Assembly (NCBI GenBank): GCA_019232735.1
Contig: JAFANL010000199.1
Coordinates: 1 to 7,526, forward strand
From: Aquitalea sp.
GTDB lineage: Bacteria; Pseudomonadota; Gammaproteobacteria; Burkholderiales; Chromobacteriaceae
DNA length: 7,526 bases
Direction: 5' to 3'
The notes under the pieces were generated by a model. That model searched no databases and was not told the DNA's origin. It worked only from the letters and a program-made list of their open reading frames with translations. Every line of letters starts with the position of its first letter. Within the stretch, counting starts at the first letter, position 1. Both the position numbers and the translations under genes were made by a program. This document shows, piece by piece, positions 1 through 5,688 of this stretch.

Positions 1-545
1 ACATCGTTGATGGAGTCGCTGTAGCCATGGCTGCCTTCCAGGCTGCGGCCATGCTGTCGCAGCCATTGCTGCAGGCGGATCACCTTGCCGTGCTGGTAGG
101 TCATCACCCCGCTGGTGTGGCCGGTATAGCAGCCGGCTTCGCTGGCCAGCTGGATGGCCAGAAAGTCATCGGCACCCAGATAACGCGAGATCGGCCCCAC
201 CAGATGCTCGCCGGTGGCGGAGATCACCAGCAAGGTGCGCCCCTCAGCCTTGTAGCGCGCCAGCGTGTCGCGCGCCTGCGGGAACACGATGGGGGCGATC
301 TTGTCGGCAATGAAACGCTCCACCCATTCGGCAATTTCTTCCAGGCTGCGCCCCTGCATCGGCTGCAGGGTGAAGTCCATATAGTCCTCCATGCGCAGCT
401 CGCCCCGGCGGTAGGCCGCCATCAGCTCGGCCTCGCGCGGCAGCATGTCGGCCGCGGCCAGGCCGTGTTCCACCATGAACTGCAGCCACAGGCTGGAGCT
501 GTCGCCGTTGGTGAGGGTGTCGTCCAGATCAAAAATGGCCAGCAT
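1..545 (-). CDS. HAD-IB family phosphohydrolase (partial, C-terminus outside window)
   Basis: Probable cytoplasmic phosphomonoesterase of HAD subfamily IB, the phosphoserine-phosphatase-like branch. Visible motifs are motif I DLDDT (nucleophile D6, acid/base D8), motif II SATG (S109), a motif III lysine (K154 in HGKV) and the motif IV stretch YSDSIND (D177, D181), after which the window ends at codon 181. The helical segment of about residues 15-90 between motifs I and II is the C1-type cap typical of subfamily IB. The ATG shares its A with the TGA of the upstream ATPase gene (TGATG), so translation is probably coupled and the protein belongs to the importer operon. That placement suggests it removes phosphate from the imported compound, which is inference. 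The family is broad and substrate cannot be read from sequence. It is not PhnX-like in its motifs. Family call is firm, substrate unknown. Confidence 0.88.
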   Translation of the reverse strand, partial: MLAIFDLDDTLTNGDSSSLWLQFMVEHGLAAADMLPREAELMAAYRRGELRMEDYMDFTLQPMQGRSLEEIAEWVERFIADKIAPIVFPQARDTLARYKAEGRTLLVISATGEHLVGPISRYLGADDFLAIQLASEAGCYTGHTSGVMTYQHGKVIRLQQWLRQHGRSLEGSHGYSDSIND

Positions 546-1549
546 CAGCGTACCTCGCGCATATCGTCACGGCTGATCTGCAGCCGTACTTCAGTCCCCA
601 CCGGCATCAGGTCGCTGGCAGTGCGGTTCAGCCGGTCTACCTGCAGGGTGACGCCGCCACTGTCGATCTGGTAACGGATGATGCTGCCCAGCAACTGGTG
701 CTGGCGGATGGTGCCGGCCAGGGTATCGGCCTGCTGGCTGTGGGCATCCAGTACGTGGATGGATTCCGGACGGATGGCCAGATGGCCCTGGATGTCCAGG
801 CCCAGCAGGCGGTGGGTATCGGCCGCGCCCAGCAGATTGTAATTGCCCATGAAACGGGCGACGAATTCAGTGGCGGGCTGGGTGTACACCATTTCGGCCC
901 GGCCTTCCTGCTCTACCCGGCCCTGGTTCATCACGAAGATGCGGTCGGACATGGTGAGCGCTTCTTCCTGGTCGTGGGTGACGAAAATGGTGGTCAGACC
1001 CAGGCGGCGCTGAATGTCGCGAATCTGCTCACGCAGGTTTTTGCGGATGCGCGCATCCAGTGCTGATAGCGGTTCGTCCAGTAACAGGATGCGCGGTTCC
1101 ACCACCAGTGCCCGGGCCAGTGCCACGCGCTGACGCTGGCCACCGGACAGCTCGTGCGGATAGTGGTTTTCTTTGCCGGACAGCTCCACCAGCTTGATCA
1201 CCTCGGCCACCTTGCGGGCAATTTCTGCCCCGTCACACTTGCGCATCTTCAGGCCGAAGCCGATGTTCTGCGTCACGTTCATATTGGGGAACAGGGCATA
1301 GCTCTGGAATACCATGCCGATGCCGCGCTTTTGCGGTGACTGGTGGGTGATATCGTCCCCGCCGACGCGGATCTGGCCGGAGGTGGGGGTTTCAAAGCCG
1401 GCGATCATGCGCAGCACCGTGGTCTTGCCACAGCCGGAGGGGCCGAGAAAGGTGACGAACTCGCCCTGCTCGATGCTCATGTTGAAGTCATGTACCACCA
1501 CGTGGTCGTCGAAACGCTTGTGCAGATTATTGATGGTGAGATAGGCCAT
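545..1549 (-). CDS. ABC transporter ATP-binding protein (Fe3+/polyamine/phosphonate type, TOBE C-terminus)
   Basis: Cytoplasmic ATPase that powers the importer encoded just upstream. All nucleotide-binding motifs are intact in this 334-aa protein: Walker A GPSGCGKTT (36-44), Q-loop Q82, signature LSGGQ (134-138), Walker B ILLLDEP (154-160), D-loop SALD (162-165) and switch H192. Residues from about 240 to the end look like the TOBE-type beta domain usual in the PotA/FbpC/PhnT group, and the total length fits. The start at 1549 is chosen because AAGGAA lies about 7 nt upstream and the protein begins MAYLTINNLHKRF, as family members do. An upstream in-frame ATG at 1606 would add 19 Arg/Pro-rich residues and overlap the preceding permease gene by 29 nt. 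The gap to that permease gene is 28 nt. Annotation pipelines often call such proteins spermidine/putrescine or iron transporters, but here the neighbours argue for a phosphorylated substrate. Confidence 0.93.
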   Translation of the reverse strand: MAYLTINNLHKRFDDHVVVHDFNMSIEQGEFVTFLGPSGCGKTTVLRMIAGFETPTSGQIRVGGDDITHQSPQKRGIGMVFQSYALFPNMNVTQNIGFGLKMRKCDGAEIARKVAEVIKLVELSGKENHYPHELSGGQRQRVALARALVVEPRILLLDEPLSALDARIRKNLREQIRDIQRRLGLTTIFVTHDQEEALTMSDRIFVMNQGRVEQEGRAEMVYTQPATEFVARFMGNYNLLGAADTHRLLGLDIQGHLAIRPESIHVLDAHSQQADTLAGTIRQHQLLGSIIRYQIDSGGVTLQVDRLNRTASDLMPVGTEVRLQISRDDMREVR

Positions 1550-1577
1550 GCGTGTATTCCTTGGATTCGGTCTTGGC

Positions 1578-2369
1578 TCAGGCCGTTTTGCGGGCCGGGC
1601 GGGCATTGCGGGCGAATACCTGGATCAGCCCCATCGAGGCCCAGGTCACCATGAAGGCGATGATGGCCAGTGCCGACGGCTCGTAAGCCCGGTTGGCACC
1701 GATCAGTTGCAGGTAGGGGCCAAAGGCCGGGCGTCCCAGCAGGCTGGCCATGGTGAATTCGCCAATCACCACCGCAAAGGTGAGGAAGGCGCCGGACAGG
1801 ATGGCGGACTTCACATTGGGAAAGATCACCTGCAGCAAAATGCTGGGCCAGCTGGCACCCAGGCTCTCGGCCGCTTCGGTCAGCGTGCGCACATCGATGG
1901 CCCTGAGGCCGGCGTCGATGGAGCGGTACAGATAGGGCAGGGCCAGCGTCACATAGCTGCACATCAGCAGAAAATCGGTGGCGCGTTCATTGCCGGTCAG
2001 CGGCAGCCAGGAGCTGCTGTTGTACAGCTTGAGATAGCCAAACACGATGACGATGGCCGGAATCACCAGCGGCAGCAGGGTGATGAATTCCACCAGTGGC
2101 CGCAGCCGCGGCAGCTTGAGCTGAATCCAGTAGGCGGTGGGCACCACCAGCACGATGCCGACGATGATGGTCAGCACCGCCATCAGGGTAGAGTAGCCAA
2201 ACGTGGCCTGGAAGCCGGGGTCGGACAGCACCACCTTGTAGGCTTCGAAGCTGTAGCCGTCGCGGTTCATCTTCAGGCTGAACTCGAAGGTGGCAATCAG
2301 CGGCAGCAGGAAATATAGGGTACCGATGGCAATGGCCACCCAGGCGCCCAGTCGGGATGTCGATTTCAT
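1578..2369 (-). CDS. ABC transporter permease (second membrane subunit)
   Basis: Inner-membrane subunit of the importer, 263 aa, with about six hydrophobic segments (roughly 8-28, 60-80, 95-113, 130-148, 190-210, 232-252). The cytoplasmic loop that docks on the ATPase is clear: EAAESLGASW at 165-174 followed by the conserved P at 184, the EAA motif of BPD-type permeases. The start ATG at 2369 overlaps the stop of the preceding permease gene in an ATGA (4 nt), with an AGGGGG ribosome-binding site about 7 nt upstream inside that gene, so the two permeases are probably made in equal amounts. It resembles PotC/PhnV-type second permeases in size and order. It should form a heterodimeric channel with the product of 2366-3271. 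Confidence 0.92.
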   Translation of the reverse strand: MKSTSRLGAWVAIAIGTLYFLLPLIATFEFSLKMNRDGYSFEAYKVVLSDPGFQATFGYSTLMAVLTIIVGIVLVVPTAYWIQLKLPRLRPLVEFITLLPLVIPAIVIVFGYLKLYNSSSWLPLTGNERATDFLLMCSYVTLALPYLYRSIDAGLRAIDVRTLTEAAESLGASWPSILLQVIFPNVKSAILSGAFLTFAVVIGEFTMASLLGRPAFGPYLQLIGANRAYEPSALAIIAFMVTWASMGLIQVFARNARPARKTA

Positions 2370-3271
2370 TCACGCCCCCTTTCGGCGCGGCTGCGCAGCC
2401 AGATATAGCCGGCATTGGACAGGCCGGTCACCACAATCATGCCCAGCGCCAGGGCATAGCCCAGGTTCTGGTCGTGCAGCACGTCGCCGCGAATCTGCGC
2501 ATACAGCAGGATGGGCACGATATTGAGCGAGCTGCCGGTCAGTGCATAAGCCGTGGCCACGGCGCCAAAGGCATTGGCGAACAGCAGCAGGGTGGAGCCC
2601 AGGATGCTGGGCCACAGAATGGGCAGGGCGATATGCCACCAGTAGGCGGCACTGCTGCCCCCCAGGCTTTCACAGGCTTCGCGCCATTCGGTACGCAGGC
2701 CGTCGATGGCCGGGGTGACGATCAGTACCATCAAGGGAATCTGGAAGTAGAGATAAGTCAGCGTCAGGCCAAGAAAGCTGAGAATGGAAAAACCGGTGCC
2801 ATACAGGTCGAAATCGGCATAGTTGCGCAGCAGTACCGTCACCAGGCCCATGCGGCCCAGGGTGGACAGAAAGGCAAACGATAGCGGAATGCCGGCAAAG
2901 TTGGAGGCCACGCCGGAGAAGGTCATCAGCGTGGGGCGAATCCAGGCCGGCAGGCCACCCTGAATGGCTGCCAGTGCCAGCAGCAAGCCGATGAGGCTGC
3001 CGCCCAGTGCTGAGGCCGCGCTGACTTCAAAGCTGATCCAGTAGGCCGACAGAATACTGTCATCAAACAGTTTGGCGATATTGCCCAGGGTGAAATGGCC
3101 GTCGGCATCCTGAAATGCGCCAATCATCAGCGTGGCGGTGGGCAGAATCAGGAAGAGCAGGGCAAACAGTAAAAACGGTGCCACGCCCAGCCATTGCAGG
3201 GAAAGCGTGCTCAGCCCCTTGCGGGTCTGGCCGGCCGGGTGATGGGCCAGAGAGTCGGGTGATGTACTCAT
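2366..3271 (-). CDS. ABC transporter permease (first membrane subunit)
   Basis: Inner-membrane subunit of the importer, 301 aa, with a polar N-terminus of about 26 residues and then about six membrane segments (roughly 27-50, 80-103, 118-140, 160-186, 220-243, 272-292). The EAA loop is EACESLGGSS at 198-207 with the conserved P at 217. The start at 3271 has GAGG 11 nt upstream, which is a weak site. The reading frame stays open to a TTG at 3403, but that codon lies in the T-run of the terminator and the extra 44 residues are low in hydrophobicity, so I reject the longer form. It is the first gene after the read-through terminator at 3401-3436 and overlaps the next permease gene by 4 nt. It resembles PotB/PhnU-type subunits. 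Confidence 0.9.
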   Translation of the reverse strand: MSTSPDSLAHHPAGQTRKGLSTLSLQWLGVAPFLLFALLFLILPTATLMIGAFQDADGHFTLGNIAKLFDDSILSAYWISFEVSAASALGGSLIGLLLALAAIQGGLPAWIRPTLMTFSGVASNFAGIPLSFAFLSTLGRMGLVTVLLRNYADFDLYGTGFSILSFLGLTLTYLYFQIPLMVLIVTPAIDGLRTEWREACESLGGSSAAYWWHIALPILWPSILGSTLLLFANAFGAVATAYALTGSSLNIVPILLYAQIRGDVLHDQNLGYALALGMIVVTGLSNAGYIWLRSRAERGRE

Positions 3272-3406
3272 CCGTGGTGCAGCCTCGTAGGGAAAGGGAA
3301 GCCCGGCTTGGACAGCGGATGACGCGGGTGGCGTCGCAGGCTGCCTGACTGTTGTGCTGCCTTGCGGCAGGTCGGGTCTGTCCCGGTATCGGGATGGAAT
3401 CAAAAA
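3272..3406 (-). other. Leader of the permease-ATPase part of the operon, with small hairpins
   Basis: This 135-nt gap follows the terminator and precedes the first permease. On the transcribed (minus) strand it can form CTGCC-GCAA-GGCAG (3370 to 3357), a 5-bp stem with a GNRA-type tetraloop, and GACGC-CACCC-GCGTC (3345 to 3331). Such hairpins could protect the 5' end of a processed permease transcript. I saw no convincing sigma-70 promoter in it. The structures are seen in the sequence; their role is inference and stems this short can arise by chance. Confidence 0.35.
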
Positions 3407-3436
3407 CCGTCATGGCCACTGTTGCGGCCATGACGG
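3401..3436 (-). terminator. Intrinsic terminator between binding-protein and permease genes
   Basis: A perfect 11-bp inverted repeat, CCGTCATGGCC (3407-3417) and GGCCATGACGG (3426-3436), encloses an 8-nt loop. Read on the minus strand the stem is followed at once by TTTTTG (3406 to 3401), as a Rho-independent terminator requires. The other strand has no T-run, so it acts on the importer operon only. It starts about 23 nt past the binding-protein stop codon. Partial termination here would give more binding protein than membrane subunits, a well-known pattern in ABC importer operons. Confidence 0.85.
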
Positions 3437-3459
3437 CAAGGCGAATCAGCCTGACAGGC

Positions 3460-4557
3460 TTATTTGACGTTGCTGCCCACTACGCTGTCCCACTGCTTGG
3501 TAATGGTGGCCTTGTACACTTCCTGCTGTTCCAGGGTGGGGAACACGGCTTTCTTGTAGTTGGCGGCAGCCGGCAGCTTGGACAGCAAGTCAGCCGGGAT
3601 TTTCTTGCGCGCAGCCAGGTCGTTGAAGCGGCTGGGGTGGCAGTAGCCCTTCAGCCAGCCTTGTTGGCCTTCGTCGGAGTACAGGTATTCCATCCACAGC
3701 TTGGCGGCGTTCGGGTGCGGGGCGTAGGCGCTGATGGCCTGTACGTAGACGCCAGCCACCACGCCGGATTTCGGCACCACCACGGCCACTTTCGGGTTGC
3801 CCTTCAGGGTGTCGCGGTCGGCCAGGGCGTTGTAGTCCCAGCGCACGATGATGGGGGTGGTGCCCTGGGCCAGCGAGGCAGCCTTGCCGATTACCGGCAC
3901 GAAGTTGCCGTTCTTGTTCAGCTGCGAGAAGAATTTCAGGCCGGCATCAGCCGCCTTGGCCGGGTTGCCGCCTGCTTGCGACAGACCGGCGGCGTAGACG
4001 CCCATGATGGCCTGGTTGGCGGTGCGCGGGTCACCGGCCAGGGCCACGGCGTTCTTGTATTCCGGCTTCAACAGGTCGGACCAGTCGGCCGGCACTTTCT
4101 TGATGATGTCGGTGTTCACTTCAAAAGCCAGCACGCCGTAGTAGTCGCCGTACCAGTAGCCATCCTTGTCCTTCACTTCGGCCGGGATGCTGTTCCAGGT
4201 GGAAACCTTGTAAGGCTGGATCAGGCCAGCGTCCTTGGCTTGCGGGCCGAAGGACAGACCAACGTCGATCACGTCCGGTGCCTGCGGGCCCTTGTTGCCC
4301 TTGTTGGCCTTGATGGCTTCCACTTCGTCGCCAGAACCGGCATCCGGGTTCAGTTCATTCACCTTGATGCCGTATTTGGCCTTGAAGCCGGCAACCAGGT
4401 CGCCATAGCCACACCAGTCGTGGGGCAGGCCGATGGTGGTCAGCTCACCTTCCTGCTTGGCAGCCTTGATCAGGCTGTTAAGATCCTGTGCATGCACAGC
4501 GGTAGCACCCACACTCAGTGCCGCCAGGACAACACCAGTCATCAGCTTCATGTTCAT
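3460..4557 (-). CDS. Periplasmic substrate-binding protein of ABC importer (AfuA/PhnS-like class)
   Basis: Captures the substrate in the periplasm and delivers it to the two permeases. The 365-aa precursor has a Sec signal peptide: basic K4, a hydrophobic core at 6-20, and probable cleavage after VHA (residue 23). The mature part looks like a bilobal binding protein of the iron/phosphonate/sugar-phosphate class (AfuA-like), from memory of related sequences such as the PDVIDVGLSFG stretch at 94-104. Two cysteines remain, in HDWCGYG (C49) and GYCHPSR (C306), and could form a disulphide. Start choice: ATG at 4557 has AAAGGA 9 nt upstream. The ATG at 4566 touches that site and is too close, and the ATG at 4551 is possible. 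It is the first gene of the operon, preceded by a candidate operator at 4575-4588 and followed by a terminator. The ligand is not readable from sequence; a phosphonate or phosphate ester is inferred from context. Confidence 0.9.
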   Translation of the reverse strand: MNMKLMTGVVLAALSVGATAVHAQDLNSLIKAAKQEGELTTIGLPHDWCGYGDLVAGFKAKYGIKVNELNPDAGSGDEVEAIKANKGNKGPQAPDVIDVGLSFGPQAKDAGLIQPYKVSTWNSIPAEVKDKDGYWYGDYYGVLAFEVNTDIIKKVPADWSDLLKPEYKNAVALAGDPRTANQAIMGVYAAGLSQAGGNPAKAADAGLKFFSQLNKNGNFVPVIGKAASLAQGTTPIIVRWDYNALADRDTLKGNPKVAVVVPKSGVVAGVYVQAISAYAPHPNAAKLWMEYLYSDEGQQGWLKGYCHPSRFNDLAARKKIPADLLSKLPAAANYKKAVFPTLEQQEVYKATITKQWDSVVGSNVK

Positions 4558-4574
4558 TGCTTCCATTCCTTTGT

Positions 4575-4588
4575 TGGACTAGGTCAAT
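4575..4588 (-). promoter_or_regulatory. Candidate operator O1, upstream of binding-protein gene
   Basis: The plus strand reads TGGACTAGGTCAAT, which matches the site at 4760-4773 in 12 of 14 positions. It is an imperfect dyad centred on CTAG, 17 nt before the start codon at 4557 and downstream of the candidate -10 box at 4606-4601. A repressor bound here would block transcription of the importer operon. The divergent GntR/UTRA regulator is the obvious candidate protein. The repeat is seen directly; the assignment is inference. Confidence 0.6.
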
Positions 4589-4600
4589 ACGAGCAGGGCA

Positions 4601-4606
4601 ATCATA
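4601..4606 (-). promoter_or_regulatory. Candidate -10 element for importer operon
   Basis: On the minus strand TATGAT (4606 to 4601) matches the sigma-70 -10 consensus in 5 of 6 positions and would start transcription about 10 nt before the candidate operator O1. There is no good -35 hexamer at 17 nt; the expected place holds ACGATA, inside a CGCTA-N4-TAGCG dyad (4621-4634). The promoter may therefore be weak or need an activator. Confidence 0.35.
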
Positions 4607-4714
4607 GGAGGAGAAGATGACGCTATCGTTAGCGGAGAGTTTCAGTTGCGTTTAAAATAGATGAATTCTTCAATCCGACCTGTTTTTTGCTCAGGCCGAC
4701 ATGGCATCACAAGC

Positions 4715-4741
4715 TTGTCATTTGCTTCTGCTACATATAAA
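4715..4741 (+). promoter_or_regulatory. Candidate sigma-70 promoter for the GntR/UTRA regulator
   Basis: TTGTCA (4715-4720, 5 of 6 to the -35 consensus) and TATAAA (4736-4741, 5 of 6 to the -10 consensus) are separated by 15 nt, shorter than the preferred 17. The predicted start near 4748-4750 lies just ahead of the palindrome at 4760-4771, which fits repression of the regulator by its own product. Confidence 0.4.
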
Positions 4742-4759
4742 GCTGTCACCAAACCCGTG

Positions 4760-4773
4760 TGGACTAGTCCAAT
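4760..4773 (+). promoter_or_regulatory. Candidate operator O2 (perfect 12-bp palindrome) before the regulator gene
   Basis: TGGACTAGTCCA (4760-4771) is a perfect palindrome, and the extended site TGGACTAGTCCAAT matches O1 (4575-4588) in 12 of 14 positions. It ends 4 nt before the regulator's ATG at 4776, so bound protein would hinder transcription and could also mask translation initiation. No clear Shine-Dalgarno sequence precedes this ATG. A central TA flanked by symmetric arms is usual for HutC-type GntR operators. Autoregulation is inferred. Confidence 0.65.
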
Positions 4774-4775
4774 TC

Positions 4776-5540
4776 ATGTCAGTCGTCAGTAATCAAACCC
4801 AGGTAGCCAGAATCCGGCAGTCCTTGCTGGCCCAGATCGACAGCGGCTTGTTGCCGCCTGGCGGCAAGTTGCCCTCGGAACGGACCTTGTCCGAATTGTT
4901 TGAAACCACCCGTATCACCCTGAAAGATGCCTTGCTGGCGCTGGAAGCCGAGGGGTGCATCTATCGCGAAGATCGGCGTGGCTGGTTTGTTGCCCCGCCA
5001 CGCCTGGAATACAACCCGCAATATCGTGCCCACTTCCAGCAGATGGTGGTACAGCAGCAACGGCGCGTGGATACCCGCGTCTTGTCGGCCAGCAGCATGG
5101 TGGCCACGCCGGAACTCAGCCAGCGGCTGGAGCTGCCGGCACTGGCCCGGCTGTTGCAGATCCGCCGCCTGCGCAGCCTGGATGGGCGGGTGGTGCTGTA
5201 TGTCGAGCATTATCTGAAACCGGAGTGTTTCCCCGGCATCATGCAGGAGGATCTGTCGCAGTCGCTGACCGAGCTGTACCAGACCCGCTATGGTCTGCAC
5301 TATCGCCGTTCACGCTTTGATATCATGCCCACCGCAGCCCGTGGCGAAGTGGCCCAGGCGCTGATGCTGGCCGATGGCAGCCCTATCCTGCAGATCGCCC
5401 GCGTCAATTATGACCAGCAGCAGCGCATCATCGACTGTGATATCGAATACTGGCGGCATGATGCCATCCGGCTGTCGGTGGATAGCCAGTTGCCGGCCGA
5501 ACAGGGCGATCTGGCCATTGCGGCCATGCCATTGGGCTGA
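4776..5540 (+). CDS. GntR-family transcriptional regulator with UTRA domain, PhnR-like
   Basis: DNA-binding regulator of 254 aa, transcribed divergently from the importer operon. Residues 10-73 are a GntR winged helix-turn-helix, with the usual KLPSERTLSELF (31-42) and the recognition-helix region TTRITLKDAL (44-53). Residues about 95-236 form a UTRA effector-binding domain of the HutC subfamily. Several stretches match what I recall of Salmonella PhnR, the 2-aminoethylphosphonate regulator: REDRRGWFV (64-72), SLTELYQTRYGL (163-174), and NYDQQQRIIDCDIEYWRHD (211-229). The start at 4776 is preferred because homologues begin just before the HTH. An in-frame ATG at 4701 would add 25 residues and run through the promoter and palindrome, and it has no ribosome-binding site. 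It most likely represses the importer and itself through O1 and O2 and is released by the transported compound or a derivative. Subfamily call is good; effector is inferred. Confidence 0.88.
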   Translation: MSVVSNQTQVARIRQSLLAQIDSGLLPPGGKLPSERTLSELFETTRITLKDALLALEAEGCIYREDRRGWFVAPPRLEYNPQYRAHFQQMVVQQQRRVDTRVLSASSMVATPELSQRLELPALARLLQIRRLRSLDGRVVLYVEHYLKPECFPGIMQEDLSQSLTELYQTRYGLHYRRSRFDIMPTAARGEVAQALMLADGSPILQIARVNYDQQQRIIDCDIEYWRHDAIRLSVDSQLPAEQGDLAIAAMPLG

Positions 5541-5552
5541 TTTGTCTGTCCG

Positions 5553-5587
5553 GTGTGCAAATGCGGCATTAATTAACATTTGCACAC
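5553..5587 (+). terminator. 11-bp inverted repeat after the regulator gene, possible terminator
   Basis: GTGTGCAAATG (5553-5563) and CATTTGCACAC (5577-5587) are a perfect inverted repeat around a 13-nt AT-rich loop, 12 nt past the regulator stop. The 3' side reads AGTTTCATT, with only three T in a row, and the stem is not GC-rich, so it is a poor intrinsic terminator. It could instead be a protein-binding dyad upstream of the lipoprotein gene. The repeat is certain, its role open. Confidence 0.45.
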
Positions 5588-5593
5588 AGTTTC

Positions 5594-5608
5594 ATTACAT
5601 ACGCTTAC
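5594..5608 (+). promoter_or_regulatory. Possible OmpR-family response-regulator box (two half-sites, 10-bp period)
   Basis: ATTAC-ATACG-CTTAC repeats the NTTAC half-site at 10-bp spacing. On the opposite strand this reads GTAAG-N5-GTAAT, close to the CpxR consensus GTAAA-N5-GTAAA with the last base of each half changed. It lies 80 nt before a lipoprotein gene, a plausible place for envelope-stress control. Two degenerate half-sites can occur by chance, so this is a weak call. Confidence 0.22.
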
Positions 5609-5688
5609 CAAGCGATACAGCCCCGGTACAGACTGATGCGCTCGCCTGGTTCATGCTGCAATCACTACAACAACACTGGAGAATCCTG

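Noticed and set aside
27..674. 215-codon open frame on the plus strand
   Set aside because: It lies opposite the HAD gene and the end of the ATPase gene, both of which carry complete catalytic motifs. The plus-strand product has low-complexity His/Gln/Gly composition.
3272..3403. 44-residue N-terminal extension of the first permease from a TTG at 3403
   Set aside because: The TTG sits in the terminator T-run, has no ribosome-binding site, and the added sequence is not membrane-like or family-like.
3352..4620. 422-codon open frame on the plus strand opposite the binding-protein gene
   Set aside because: It is the antisense of a gene with a signal peptide, ribosome-binding site and family-like sequence. 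Its translation is Gly/Val/His-rich with no recognisable domain, as expected of a shadow in GC-rich DNA.
4681..4687. T-run GTTTTTTG that might mark a terminator on the plus strand
   Set aside because: No stable stem precedes it and no plus-strand gene ends there. It is more likely just an A/T tract in the control region.
4715..4760. Possible Pho box from TTGTCAT (4715) and CTGTCAC (4742)
   Set aside because: The two CTGTCA-like half-sites are 27 nt apart, far from the 11-bp period needed for PhoB binding.
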